A DNA stretch of 64,000 bases. It comes from JASHSH01 sp036490215 (GTDB lineage: Bacteria; Pseudomonadota; Alphaproteobacteria; Rhodospirillales; Magnetospirillaceae). This document shows, piece after piece, positions 32,678 to 41,399 of this stretch. The stretch is from assembly GCA_036490215.1 (NCBI GenBank), contig DASXEH010000034.1, forward strand, positions 107,023-171,022, given 5' to 3'. Numbering within the stretch: the first letter of the stretch is position 1; every line of letters starts with the position of its first letter. The notes under the pieces were generated by a model. The model saw nothing but the letters and a program-made list of their open reading frames with translations, was not told the origin of the DNA and ran no database searches. Made by a program: the position numbers and the translations under genes.

Positions 32678-33307
32678 ATGGCCCAAGGCCGCTTCATCAC
32701 CTTTGAAGGCGGCGAGGGCGCCGGCAAGACGACGCAGATCAAGCTGCTGGCCGAGACGCTGCGTGGCCGCAGTCTATCGATCGTGACCACGCGCGAACCG
32801 GGCGGTGCGCCGGGCGCCGAAGAGATTCGGCGTCTTCTGGTCGAGGGCGATGCCGGGCGGTGGGACGCCGTGACCGAAGCGCTGCTTCACACCGCCGCAC
32901 GCCGCGAACACATCCAGCGCACGGTGAAGCCCGCTCTGGCGCAGGGCAGTTGGGTTCTATCGGATCGCTTTGCCGACTCGACCGTCGCCTATCAAGGCTA
33001 TGGCCAGCATGTGCCGCTGGCCGATCTGTTCAAGCTCTACGAAGTGGCAGTCGGCGATTTCGAGCCGGACCTGACCTTGATCCTCGACATGCCGGTCGAG
33101 GAGGGGCTGCGCCGCGCCGCAAAGCGCGGCGGCAAAGAAGATCGCTATGAGCGCATGGGCCACGACTTTCACGAGCGCATGCGCCGTGGCTTTCTCGAAA
33201 TCGCCGAAGCCAATCCGCAACGCTGCCTGATCATCCCCGCCGAGGGATCGATCGGCTCGGTGCAGCGCGCGATCCTCGCGGCCGTCGACCAACAACTCCC
33301 GCAGTAG
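32678..33307 (+). CDS. tmk: thymidylate kinase
   Basis: 209 residues. P-loop FEGGEGAGKTTQ, the DRY/DR-type motif LSDRFADSTVAYQGYG and the LID region (RRAAKRGGKEDRYE) define dTMP kinase, which makes dTDP for DNA synthesis. In most alphaproteobacteria holB follows directly; here about 2.7 kb of accessory genes lie between them. Confidence 0.95.
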   Translation: MAQGRFITFEGGEGAGKTTQIKLLAETLRGRSLSIVTTREPGGAPGAEEIRRLLVEGDAGRWDAVTEALLHTAARREHIQRTVKPALAQGSWVLSDRFADSTVAYQGYGQHVPLADLFKLYEVAVGDFEPDLTLILDMPVEEGLRRAAKRGGKEDRYERMGHDFHERMRRGFLEIAEANPQRCLIIPAEGSIGSVQRAILAAVDQQLPQ

Positions 33308-33358
33308 GCTAGGCGTTTCACGCGGACCAGCCGCGCGGCAGCTTCTTCTTGCTAGCGC

Positions 33359-33376
33359 ATGTACCAAATGGTACAT
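33359..33376. promoter_or_regulatory. 18-bp palindrome, candidate TetR operator
   Basis: ATGTACC-AAAT-GGTACAT is a perfect 7-4-7 inverted repeat 28 bp upstream of the SRPBCC start. The downstream TetR gene is the obvious candidate binder; TetR operators typically look like this. Confidence 0.65.
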
Positions 33377-33403
33377 TTCTCCATCTTCGATGGAGGCGAA
33401 GCC

Positions 33404-33868
33404 ATGAAGCCAATCAGGATTTCCGCGACGGCAATCAGCGCAGCCGACACTGCGCGGGTTTTTGACGCGCTGGCCGATGGCGCGAGTTGGCCAAGCTGGT
33501 CGATCTTCGATTCGGTCGAACTCGAGCGTCCAGGGCAGGGTACGCCCCATGGCGTGGGCGCGATCCGCATCTTTGTGACCAAGGTCTCGCGAGCGCGCGA
33601 AGAGGTGGTCGAACTGATTCCGGGCCGACGGCTCAGCTACATCCTGCTGGCCGGCCTTCCATTGCGGGACTACCGCGCCGTGGTCGAACTCGAATCCACG
33701 CCGAGCGGCGGCACGCAGATCACCTGGAGCGCGAGCTTCTTCCCGAAATACTGGGGAACCGGCTGGTTCTGGTCGGTGCTACTGACCCGCACGCTGACAA
33801 CGGTTTCGGGGCAATTGGCAGCAGCGGCGCAATCGCAGCGTTCGACCGCAGCAGTCGGCGCAACCTAG
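33404..33868 (+). CDS. SRPBCC family protein
   Basis: 154 residues from the ATG at 33404, which has GGAGG 7 nt upstream (an ATG at 33359 lies inside the palindrome). The START/Bet v1-like fold is suggested by the opening KPIRISATAISAADTARVF, WPSWSIFDSVEL, and the C-terminal long helix after WFWSVLL. Such proteins bind hydrophobic ligands or act as cyclases. The TetR gene starts 5 nt later, so both are co-transcribed and possibly share a ligand. Confidence 0.75.
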   Translation: MKPIRISATAISAADTARVFDALADGASWPSWSIFDSVELERPGQGTPHGVGAIRIFVTKVSRAREEVVELIPGRRLSYILLAGLPLRDYRAVVELESTPSGGTQITWSASFFPKYWGTGWFWSVLLTRTLTTVSGQLAAAAQSQRSTAAVGAT

Positions 33869-33873
33869 ATCGC

Positions 33874-34482
33874 ATGGCTGACAGCCCCAAAGAGCGGCTG
33901 CTGGCCGCGACGATGGACTATGTGACCAAGCACGGGATCGGCGAGTTGACCTTGCGCCAACTCGCCGCCGCGCTCGGTACCAGCCATCGCATGCTGGTCT
34001 ATCATTTCGGTTCGAAGGAAGGATTGCTGACCGAGGTCGTGCGCCGGTCCGAGGCCGAACAGCGTCAGTTCACGAGCCAATTGCTCGCCGACAGCGACCA
34101 ACCACCGATCGATCAGGCGCGGCGCATCTGGCAGCAGCTCGCGCAGCCGGAGATGGCGCCGCGCGAGCGGTTGTTTTTCGAGGTCTACGCCCAGGCGCTC
34201 CAGGGACGCCCGCATACGCGCGCGCTGCTCGACGAGATTGTCGAGACCTGGCTGGAACCCCTGATCGCCATCAATCGCCAGAATGGAATGCCGCCCGCAG
34301 AGGCAGCAGCCTCGGCGCGGCTCGGCCTGGCCGTCACGCGCGGCCTGTTGCTTGATCTGCTGGCAACCGGCGATCACAAAGGGACGAGCGCGGCCATGGA
34401 GCACTTCCTGACCAACTATCTGCCGCTGGTGGCGCCGGTGTCCAAGAGCCGCGGCACGCAGAAAGGAAAGCGGAAGCGTTAG
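33874..34482 (+). CDS. TetR family transcriptional regulator
   Basis: 202 residues. The N-terminal HTH (KERLLAATMDYVTKHGIGEL, then LRQLAAALGTSHRMLVYHFGSKEGLL) is a clear TetR domain; the C-terminal ligand domain is unspecific. Probably autoregulatory through the palindrome at 33359-33376. It converges with the dehalogenase gene, overlapping by 4 nt. Confidence 0.9.
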   Translation: MADSPKERLLAATMDYVTKHGIGELTLRQLAAALGTSHRMLVYHFGSKEGLLTEVVRRSEAEQRQFTSQLLADSDQPPIDQARRIWQQLAQPEMAPRERLFFEVYAQALQGRPHTRALLDEIVETWLEPLIAINRQNGMPPAEAAASARLGLAVTRGLLLDLLATGDHKGTSAAMEHFLTNYLPLVAPVSKSRGTQKGKRKR

Positions 34483-35357
34483 GTCGTCAGAAACGACAAC
34501 AGAATCTTCGTCGTTTCATCGGATGCCGTGTCGATGAAGAAATGCCCGCCATGGGCGGCCTGGCCACGCACGTTGACGCAGCGCTCGCGCCAAGGGGCCG
34601 CCACGTCGCCATAGAACTTGGCCATCACCCCATCCAAGCCCCACAGCACCAGAACCGGGCACTGAACCTTGACGTTGAGATCGGCCGCATCGTGCTCAAG
34701 GTCGATGCTCGCGGCCGCGCGATAGTCCGAGCACGAGCCATGGATCATCTCCGGATTGCGCCAGCAGCGGCGATATTCGGCCAGTTGCTCGGGATCGAAA
34801 TCGGCCAGACGCGCCGCGCCCCAACCGGCAAGGCTGGCCTCATAGAAGAAATCAGGATTGGCGCCGATCATCGTCTCGGGAAAGGGCTCGGGCTGCGACA
34901 GGTAATACCAGTGCCAATAGGCGCCCGCGAGATGCCGGTTCGTCTCCATGAACAGTTTGTAAGTCGGCACGATATCCATGACCGTCAGGTTCTGCACGGC
35001 CTCGGGATGATCGAGCGTCAGGCGATGAGCTGTGCGTCCGCCGCGGTCATGGCCGACGAGCTGGAACGTCTCGAAACCGAGCGACCGCATCAGCCCGAGC
35101 TGGTCATGGGCCATGGCGCGGAACGAATAGTTCGACCTATCGGGCAGGCAACGCGGCTTCGACGAGTCGCCATAGCCACGCAAATCGGAGCAAACGACTG
35201 TGTAGTGCTGGGCGAGAACCGGCGCGACCATGGCCCACATCGCCAGGTTCTGCGGGTAGCCATGCAGCAGCAGAACCGGCGGGCCCTTGCCGCCGATGAC
35301 ATAGTTGATCTCGATCCCGTCGATGGTGGCTTTGCCGCGCCGGAACCCTTCGAACAT
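34479..35357 (-). CDS. alpha/beta hydrolase, fluoroacetate/haloacetate dehalogenase type
   Basis: 292 residues from the ATG at 35357 (GGGAG upstream; a GTG two codons earlier is possible). The nucleophile elbow is GHDRGG with Asp104, plus Arg105 and Arg108; HWYYL provides His149 and Trp150; Asp128 (MDIVP) and His272 (GGHFFID) complete the triad. These match the catalytic and halide-binding residues of Rhodopseudomonas palustris fluoroacetate dehalogenase (Asp110, Arg111, Arg114, Asp134, His155, Trp156, His280) at a nearly constant offset. An epoxide hydrolase is less likely because of the His-Trp halide pair. Same strand as bluB, 17 nt downstream of it. Confidence 0.85.
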   Translation of the reverse strand: MFEGFRRGKATIDGIEINYVIGGKGPPVLLLHGYPQNLAMWAMVAPVLAQHYTVVCSDLRGYGDSSKPRCLPDRSNYSFRAMAHDQLGLMRSLGFETFQLVGHDRGGRTAHRLTLDHPEAVQNLTVMDIVPTYKLFMETNRHLAGAYWHWYYLSQPEPFPETMIGANPDFFYEASLAGWGAARLADFDPEQLAEYRRCWRNPEMIHGSCSDYRAAASIDLEHDAADLNVKVQCPVLVLWGLDGVMAKFYGDVAAPWRERCVNVRGQAAHGGHFFIDTASDETTKILLSFLTT

Positions 35358-35374
35358 GATCACACTCTCCCGTC

Positions 35375-36019
35375 CTAGCGGCGTTCGATCAGCCCGGCGA
35401 CCGGGCGCCGCTTTTCCCAGCCCTCGCGTTCCAACTCCGGCGTGTCGTCATCCCGTGCCGGATAGCCGAGACAGAAATAGCCGACGAAGCGCCACGCCGC
35501 CGGCACATCGAGAATGGCCGCGACGCGTGCCGGATCGATGATCGATACCCAGCCCATGCCGATCCCCTCGGCGCGGGCGAGCAGCCAGATCGTGTGAACG
35601 GCCATGACGACTGAGTACTCAATCGTCTCAGGCATCGTTTTGCGCCCCAGCCCCTGACCGACGTTTGTGTCGCGGTCGGCGAAGACGGCGAAATGGGTCG
35701 GCGCTTCTGTCAGCCCGGCCAATTTGAGCGTGGCGTAATGGGCCGCCGTTTCACCCGCATAGCTGGTGAGCGCATCCTTGTTGGCGTCGCGAAAGGCATC
35801 GAGAATCGCCGCACGCCGGGCTGCCTGATCGACCACGACAAAGCGCCAGGGTTGGCTGAGCCCGACCGACGGCGCCATAACGGCAGCCTCGATCAGCCGC
35901 TCCAGCGTCCCGGCCGGCAAGGGATCGGCGCGGAATCGCCGCACATCGCGCCGCCAAGCGAACAGATCGCGCAACCGGGCGCGGAACTGATCGTCGAACA
36001 GGGGGGAGGCGGTGGGCAT
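35375..36019 (-). CDS. bluB: 5,6-dimethylbenzimidazole synthase (BluB)
   Basis: 214 residues from the ATG at 36019 (ATG at 36034 possible; the longer frame is antisense to holB). BluB-specific segments are WRRDVRRFRADPLP, MAPSVGLSQPWRFVVV, GLGRKTMPETIEYSVVMA and GMGWVSIIDPARV. BluB fragments FMNH2 with O2 to make the lower ligand of vitamin B12. No other cobalamin gene is in the window. It precedes the dehalogenase in a two-gene leftward unit inserted between tmk and holB. Confidence 0.92.
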   Translation of the reverse strand: MPTASPLFDDQFRARLRDLFAWRRDVRRFRADPLPAGTLERLIEAAVMAPSVGLSQPWRFVVVDQAARRAAILDAFRDANKDALTSYAGETAAHYATLKLAGLTEAPTHFAVFADRDTNVGQGLGRKTMPETIEYSVVMAVHTIWLLARAEGIGMGWVSIIDPARVAAILDVPAAWRFVGYFCLGYPARDDDTPELEREGWEKRRPVAGLIERR

Positions 36020-36073
36020 AGCCTTCCGTATCATTGCCGTGGCGATTAGCCAAATGCGATAATATCTCCCGTC

Positions 36074-37153
36074 ATGGCTTTGGCTCCCGACCCCACCGAA
36101 CCGCGTCACGCGACCGAGTTGATCGGTCACGAAACCGCCGAGAAGCAGTTCCTCGATGCCTGGAACAGCGGGCGGCTGGCTCATGCCTGGCTGATCGCCG
36201 GGCCGCGCGGCATCGGGAAGGCCACGTTCGCCTATCGGATTGCCCGGTTCATCTTGGCTGGCGGAGGCGGCGATTCGGGCGGATTGTTCGGCGGCGGCGG
36301 GCCGGAAAGCCTGGTGGTGTCGGGTGACCATCCCGCCGTCCGGCGGATCGCCGCCAATGGACACCCCGATCTGCGTGTCCTTGAGCGCAACTGGTCGGCC
36401 GACGGCAAGAAGCGGCAGAGCGAAATCCCGGTCGATGAAGTGCGCAGGATCGGCGGCTTCCTGGCGCTGACCCCGGCCGAGGGCGGTTGGCGCGTGGTGA
36501 TCATCGATGCCGCCGACGAACTCAACCGTTCCGGCGCCAACGCGATCCTCAAGCTGCTCGAAGAACCGCCGCGCAACGCGCTGATCCTGATGATCTCGCA
36601 TAGTCCCGATCGTCTGCTGCCGACGATCCGTTCGCGCTGCCGGAGGCTGATGCTGCGGCCCCTGGCCGAAGATGTCGTGGTGACGCTGCTCCGCCGCCGG
36701 CTGCCGGAAATGAGCGAGGCCGACGCCCTGGGCGTGGCGCGGATCGCCGAAGGCAGCATCGGTCGCGCGTTGGATCTCGTCGAGGGCGAGGGGCTGTCGC
36801 TCTACCGTTCGATGATCGAGCTTCTGGGCGGCCTGCCGCGTATGGATGTCAACGCGCTGCACAGCTTTGCCGACAAGGTCGGGGGCGACGAGGAAAAGAG
36901 CCGCACGGTCGAAAACCTGTTCCTGCGCTGGCTGGCGGTCACCGCAGGGCGTGGCAATGCCGCATCCGAGGTCGTGGCCGGCGAGGCGGCTTTGGGTCAG
37001 CGTCTGCTGGCCTCGGCGGGCAAGGATCGTTGGCTTGAGCTCTGGGATAAGGCTGTTCACGGCTTCGAACGGGCCGAGGCGGTCAATCTCGATCGTAAGC
37101 AGGTGCTTTTGAACACTTTTCTGTCGCTGGAACGGGCCATCCGTCCGTCTTGA
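36074..37153 (+). CDS. holB: DNA polymerase III delta' subunit
   Basis: 359 residues. AAA+ domain with GPRGIGKATFAYRIARF as the P-loop region, sensor-type stretches VVIIDAADELNRSGANAILKLLEEPP and ISHSPDRLLPTIRSRCRRL (SRC motif). It is part of the clamp-loader. An N-terminal extension (TELIGHETAEKQFLDAW) is typical of alphaproteobacteria. metG follows 48 nt downstream. Its usual partner tmk lies 2.7 kb upstream beyond inserted genes. Confidence 0.93.
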   Translation: MALAPDPTEPRHATELIGHETAEKQFLDAWNSGRLAHAWLIAGPRGIGKATFAYRIARFILAGGGGDSGGLFGGGGPESLVVSGDHPAVRRIAANGHPDLRVLERNWSADGKKRQSEIPVDEVRRIGGFLALTPAEGGWRVVIIDAADELNRSGANAILKLLEEPPRNALILMISHSPDRLLPTIRSRCRRLMLRPLAEDVVVTLLRRRLPEMSEADALGVARIAEGSIGRALDLVEGEGLSLYRSMIELLGGLPRMDVNALHSFADKVGGDEEKSRTVENLFLRWLAVTAGRGNAASEVVAGEAALGQRLLASAGKDRWLELWDKAVHGFERAEAVNLDRKQVLLNTFLSLERAIRPS

Positions 37154-37201
37154 CAGGCGGGGCCGCCCGCAACACTCTGCCGGCCTTCACCGGAGCAGAA
37201 A

Positions 37202-38770
37202 ATGGCCGAGAAGCCGCATTATTACCTCACCACGCCGATCTATTACGTCAATGACAGTCCGCATGTCGGGCATGCCTACACCACGCTCGCCTGCGATGTG
37301 CTGGCGCGGTTCAAGCGGCTGGACGGCTACGAGGTCAAGTTCCTGACCGGCACCGACGAGCACGGGCAGAAGGTGGCCAAGTCTGCTGCGGCAGCCGGCG
37401 TCGATCCACAAGCCTTCACCGACGGGGTATCGAAGACTTTCCGCGATTTGGCGAAGGCGATGAACTTCTCGAACGACGACTTCATCCGCACCACCGAACC
37501 GCGACACATCAAATCTTGTCAGGCGTTGTGGCAGGCGATCGCCGCGCGCAAGACGCCGAAGGGCAATGACAACATCTACCTTGCCTCCTATGGCGGTTGG
37601 TATTCGGTCCGCGACGAAGCCTTCTGGGGTGAGGATGAGTTGGTTACCGGTACAGACGGCAAGAAGACTGCGCCGACCGGTGCGCCCGTCGAATGGGTCG
37701 AGGAGCCAAGCTATTTCTTCCGCCTCTCCGACTGGGGCGACTGGTTGCTGGAGTTCTATGAGAAGAACCCGGACTTCATTGCGCCGAATAGCCGTCGCAA
37801 CGAGGTGATGAGTTTCGTCAAGGGCGGGCTGCAAGATCTGTCAATCTCACGCACCACCTTCAATTGGGGCGTGCCGGTACCCGGCGACGAAAAGCACATC
37901 ATGTATGTGTGGCTCGACGCGCTGACCAATTACATCACCGCTGTCGGCTATCCCGATACGAAGGGCGAGTTCGCCAAGTTTTGGCCAGCCGATCTGCACA
38001 TGGTCGGCAAGGACATCTTGCGCTTCCACGCCGTCTATTGGCCGGCATTCCTCGCGGCCGGCGACGTCGCCGTGCACAAACGCGTCTTCGCCCATGGATG
38101 GTGGACCATCGAAGGCCAGAAGATGTCGAAGTCGCTAGGCAACGCGATCGATCCGCGCGCGATGATCGCCAAATATGGTCTCGATCCGGTCCGCTATTTC
38201 CTACTGCGCGAAGTGCCCTTCGGCAATGACGGCGATTTCTCGGCCCGCGCGATCGTCGGACGCATCAACAGCGAACTCGCGAACGGTCTGGGCAATCTAG
38301 CGCAGCGTACGCTGTCCTTCATCAACAAGAACAGCAATGCCCAAGTGCCGCAGCCGGGCGCTTTCAGCGGCGAGGACATGGCACTTCTCGATGCCGCTCA
38401 AGCGCTGCTCGGACAGGTGCGTGGCGCGATCGATAAACAACTTTTCCACGAAGCACTGGAAGCGATCGTACAAGTCGTGCGCGACGGCAACGTCTATATC
38501 GACAAGCAAGCGCCCTGGACCCTGCGCAAGACCGATTCGGCACGCATGGCCACGGTGCTCTATGTACTAGTCGACACGATCCGCCGCGTCGCGCTGCTGC
38601 TGCAGCCGGTGATGCCGGAGTCGATCGCGAAGATGCTCGACCAGTTGGCGGTGCCGGAGTCGGCGCGCGACTTCACGTCCTATGACACAGCGCTGGTTGC
38701 GGGTACGCCGCTGCCCGCGCCGCAGGGTGTGTTCCCGCGCTTTGTCGAGGAAGGGGCTGCAGCTTCTTAA
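37202..38770 (+). CDS. metG: methionyl-tRNA synthetase
   Basis: 522 residues, the short MetG form without a C-terminal tRNA-binding extension. The HIGH-type motif is HVGH in NDSPHVGHAYTT and the KMSKS loop is GQKMSKSLGN. Class I synthetase charging tRNA-Met. The RBS includes GGAG. It is followed by an inverted-repeat element that may end transcription, and in other alphaproteobacteria tatD would come next. Confidence 0.96.
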   Translation: MAEKPHYYLTTPIYYVNDSPHVGHAYTTLACDVLARFKRLDGYEVKFLTGTDEHGQKVAKSAAAAGVDPQAFTDGVSKTFRDLAKAMNFSNDDFIRTTEPRHIKSCQALWQAIAARKTPKGNDNIYLASYGGWYSVRDEAFWGEDELVTGTDGKKTAPTGAPVEWVEEPSYFFRLSDWGDWLLEFYEKNPDFIAPNSRRNEVMSFVKGGLQDLSISRTTFNWGVPVPGDEKHIMYVWLDALTNYITAVGYPDTKGEFAKFWPADLHMVGKDILRFHAVYWPAFLAAGDVAVHKRVFAHGWWTIEGQKMSKSLGNAIDPRAMIAKYGLDPVRYFLLREVPFGNDGDFSARAIVGRINSELANGLGNLAQRTLSFINKNSNAQVPQPGAFSGEDMALLDAAQALLGQVRGAIDKQLFHEALEAIVQVVRDGNVYIDKQAPWTLRKTDSARMATVLYVLVDTIRRVALLLQPVMPESIAKMLDQLAVPESARDFTSYDTALVAGTPLPAPQGVFPRFVEEGAAAS

Positions 38771-38780
38771 GAGAAACGAC

Positions 38781-38880
38781 CATGGTTCGAGGCTTTGCTC
38801 CGCAAAGCACCTCACCATGAGGATTTTACTTTCCTAAAGTCCTCATCCTGAGGTGCGAGAGGAGCGAGCCTCGAAGGATG
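38781..38880. repeat. REP-like nested inverted repeat element
   Basis: Outer arms CATGGTTCGAGGC (38781-38793) and GCCTCGAAGGATG (38868-38880) match at 11 of 13 positions; inner arms at 38807-38823 and 38840-38856 match at 15 of 17. This resembles palindromic intergenic elements found in many copies in Bradyrhizobium and related genomes (established only from memory). It lies between the convergent metG and BNR genes and could serve as a bidirectional terminator. Confidence 0.75.
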
Positions 38881-38901
38881 GGCCGTTTCCTCGTTTCCTG
38901 C

Positions 38902-39933
38902 TCAGCCCGCCGCCAGCGCGTAGAGCTGGCGTGCGCCTTGGGGCAGGGGATTGAGGCTCCAGGTCGTGCCGCCGTCGCGCGACCAGAACACATCGCCGCT
39001 TTTGATGCCGCAATAGACGTGATCGGGCCGCGCTTCGTCGATGGTGACGGCGAAGACCGTGTTCTTCACCGGCGCGCCGAGATCGACCGGCCACCAGTTG
39101 ATGCCGAAATCGGTACTACGGAACAGTGCGCCTTTGTCGCTTTCGAATGCCGCGCCGAGGCCGAGATAGAGGACATGCGGATCGTCGGGTGCGATCACCA
39201 ACTCGCGGCAATAGGGCCGTTTGCCGGTTGCCGATGGTGGGACGGGTAGCGTGCCCCAATGCTCGCCGGCATCGCGGCTGCGGAACATACCGATGCGGCC
39301 GATGGTGCTCACTACACCGCCATGAGCCGGGCTGACGACGATGCGGTGCAGGTCGAGTGCATCGTCATTCACATAGAGGCCATCCGTGACATTGGCCCAA
39401 CTCTCACCACCATCGCGACTCCGGATCACGCCGCCGACTTCGATCGCTGCGTAGATATCATTCGGATTGCTCGGATCGATGGCGATATCGATGACGCGCT
39501 TCACTTGCGGCGCAGGCTTCATCGTCACTTCAGGAAAGGTCACAGAAACGGGCAGGGCACGCCAGGTCTCGCCGCCATCCTCGCTGCGATAGATCGCGCA
39601 GGGCTCATAGCCGGCATAAACAATGTCGGGGTTGTGCGGATGGATCGCCAATGACCACACGGCCAATTCCGGCTTCGGCGCCCTGGTCTGGTGCCAAGTC
39701 GTGCCGTGATCGTCGCTGCGCCACACGCCGGCTTGCGTCCCGACCAGCACGCGGCCCGGGCGGCGCCTATCGACGGCAATCGTGCGCGCTTCGGGCTTGG
39801 GATCGATCGCCGCGTCGATGCGTTCCCAGGCGCCATCGCCACCGGCGCTGCGGAACAGACCGGCCATCGCCACATAGCCCGGGCCCGAATCACCGCCCAG
39901 CCCCGCGTAGACGTAACCGTGATCCTGAGCCAT
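38902..39933 (-). CDS. BNR/Asp-box repeat beta-propeller protein
   Basis: 343 residues without a signal peptide. Repeated Asp-box motifs S-x-D-x-G-x-T-W are visible: RSDDHGTTW, RSEDGGETW, RSRDGGESW, RSRDAGEHW, RSTDFGINW, WSRDGGTTW. Six or seven blades suggest a sialidase/Vps10-like propeller. No catalytic sialidase residues (FRIP) are obvious, so it may be a binding or scaffold protein. It follows a TetR gene (11 bp) on the same strand. Function unknown. Confidence 0.82.
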   Translation of the reverse strand: MAQDHGYVYAGLGGDSGPGYVAMAGLFRSAGGDGAWERIDAAIDPKPEARTIAVDRRRPGRVLVGTQAGVWRSDDHGTTWHQTRAPKPELAVWSLAIHPHNPDIVYAGYEPCAIYRSEDGGETWRALPVSVTFPEVTMKPAPQVKRVIDIAIDPSNPNDIYAAIEVGGVIRSRDGGESWANVTDGLYVNDDALDLHRIVVSPAHGGVVSTIGRIGMFRSRDAGEHWGTLPVPPSATGKRPYCRELVIAPDDPHVLYLGLGAAFESDKGALFRSTDFGINWWPVDLGAPVKNTVFAVTIDEARPDHVYCGIKSGDVFWSRDGGTTWSLNPLPQGARQLYALAAG

Positions 39934-39944
39934 CGCTTGGTTCC

Positions 39945-40604
39945 CTATGATTTCTTGCCGCGCTTGCTGCGTGTCGTGCCTTCTCGCAATGCCGTATCGA
40001 CCAGGGCATCGGCGATCCAGCGCGCCGTCGACTGAATCTCTTTGTCGCTCAGCCCCCAGATGTCGCGCAGCACCACATAGGACTCGATGCCATAGACCAC
40101 CGACAGCGCATGCACCAGCCGCTGGAAGCCGCGCTGTCCCAGCTTCGGCTTCAGTGGCATCGCGGCATGGCTGAGGATGCCGATGCGATTGCCACGGCGA
40201 TACGGCTCTTCGGTCAGTTTGCCGGCACGTTCCATCGCCGCATCAGCCAGAGACAATTGAAGCGCCGCACGCAGCTGCGTTTCGTATTCCTTGAAGCGCG
40301 GGAAGGTCTGGGCGAACAGTTCATTGATGCGGTCGCGCCCATCGGGAAGCGCCGACGCCATCGTGCGCACCGGACCGAGGCTGTGTTCGACGATCGCCGT
40401 GATCAACTTGCTGCGCGTGGGGAAGTAGCGATAGGCCGTCGCGCGCGAGACACCGGCATGTTGCGCGACTTCGGCCACGGAAGGCATCTTGCCTTCCTCA
40501 AGCAGCTTGCCTGCGTGTTCGAGCAGCAAACGCCGCGTGCGCGCCTTCGGTCCCGTGGCCTCAGCGGTATCGCCGGCCTCTAGCTTTTCCAATCTGGGCT
40601 GCAT
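39945..40604 (-). CDS. TetR family transcriptional regulator
   Basis: 219 residues. HTH: VAEVAQHAGVSRATAYRYFP, then TRSKLITAIVEHSLG, a standard TetR domain at about 30-75; C-terminal part unspecific. Upstream of the BNR gene and downstream of the GntR gene, all leftward. It may control the BNR gene or the divergent catabolic operon. Confidence 0.9.
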   Translation of the reverse strand: MQPRLEKLEAGDTAEATGPKARTRRLLLEHAGKLLEEGKMPSVAEVAQHAGVSRATAYRYFPTRSKLITAIVEHSLGPVRTMASALPDGRDRINELFAQTFPRFKEYETQLRAALQLSLADAAMERAGKLTEEPYRRGNRIGILSHAAMPLKPKLGQRGFQRLVHALSVVYGIESYVVLRDIWGLSDKEIQSTARWIADALVDTALREGTTRSKRGKKS

Positions 40605-40695
40605 GCGCGCCGTTACTTTTATGCTGGACGTTTTCCCCGGCGCAGTCTGTCACGGCAACGGAAAGCGCGTCCAGTCGCCTCTTACGAATCAAGTC

Positions 40696-41364
40696 CTACG
40701 ATCCGAGCAAGTGATCGCGTACGGAAATCAGGTGACGCAACATCGCGGCGCGCGCCGCCGAGGCATCGCGCTCCTGCAGCGCAGCAACGATATCGCCATG
40801 CTGTTGGTCGTAGAGCGAGCGCGTGTCGGCCGTCAGGGACCGCTGCTTGAGGCGGTACCATTGCGGCTGCTGGCGCGCTTCGCCGATCGCCTCGCAATAT
40901 TCGATCAGCAGGGAATTGCGCGTGGCGCGGATGATCGCGAGATGCAACTGTCCGTCCCAATACTCGAACTCGGCGAAACCCTTGGCGGCCACGCTGCGGC
41001 GATAGGCTTCCTCGATCGCCTGCAATTCCTCGATCGACGCGCGGCCCGCGGTGAGGTTGGCGGCTTGCGGTTCGAAGATCTGGCGCACTTCCATGACCTC
41101 GGCAGGGCTCGCGAGATCGATACGGGCGGCGAATTTGGCGGGAGCCGATGCCGTGCCTTTATGAACGAAGGTGCCGCGGCCGACATGGCGTTCGAGACGC
41201 CCCGCATCTTCCAATGCCTTCAGCGCGCGCCGCACCGTGTTGCGCGCCAAACCGAATTGCTCAGACAGTTCGCGTTCGGGGGGCAGCCGTTCGCCCGCGC
41301 GCCAAACACCGTCATCGAGCATCCGCCCAAGCTTCGCCTGCAAGTCATACGAAGACGATGACAT
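40696..41364 (-). CDS. GntR/FadR family transcriptional regulator
   Basis: 222 residues from the ATG at 41364, which has GGGGAGG 7 nt upstream; an in-frame extension lacks an RBS. N-terminal winged helix (LPPERELSEQFGLARNTVRR ALKALEDAGRL) and a C-terminal FCD all-helical effector domain. Divergent from the FAH-led operon across 534 bp, so it is the best candidate regulator of that operon. FCD members often sense carboxylic acids. Confidence 0.9.
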   Translation of the reverse strand: MSSSSYDLQAKLGRMLDDGVWRAGERLPPERELSEQFGLARNTVRRALKALEDAGRLERHVGRGTFVHKGTASAPAKFAARIDLASPAEVMEVRQIFEPQAANLTAGRASIEELQAIEEAYRRSVAAKGFAEFEYWDGQLHLAIIRATRNSLLIEYCEAIGEARQQPQWYRLKQRSLTADTRSLYDQQHGDIVAALQERDASAARAAMLRHLISVRDHLLGS

Positions 41365-41386
41365 CACACGACCTCCCCGCAGTCGT

Positions 41387-41399
41387 TTGATCCAATCAA
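41387..41399. promoter_or_regulatory. palindrome near the gntR start
   Basis: TTGAT-CCA-ATCAA is a 5-3-5 palindrome 23 bp upstream of the gntR start; TGATCCAAT recurs as its inverse ATTGGATCA at 41526-41534. A candidate autoregulatory operator. Confidence 0.45.

Noticed and set aside
35375..37060. A 561-codon minus-strand frame ending in BluB
   Set aside because: Its first 340 or so codons are antisense to holB; the BluB fold begins only near 36019.
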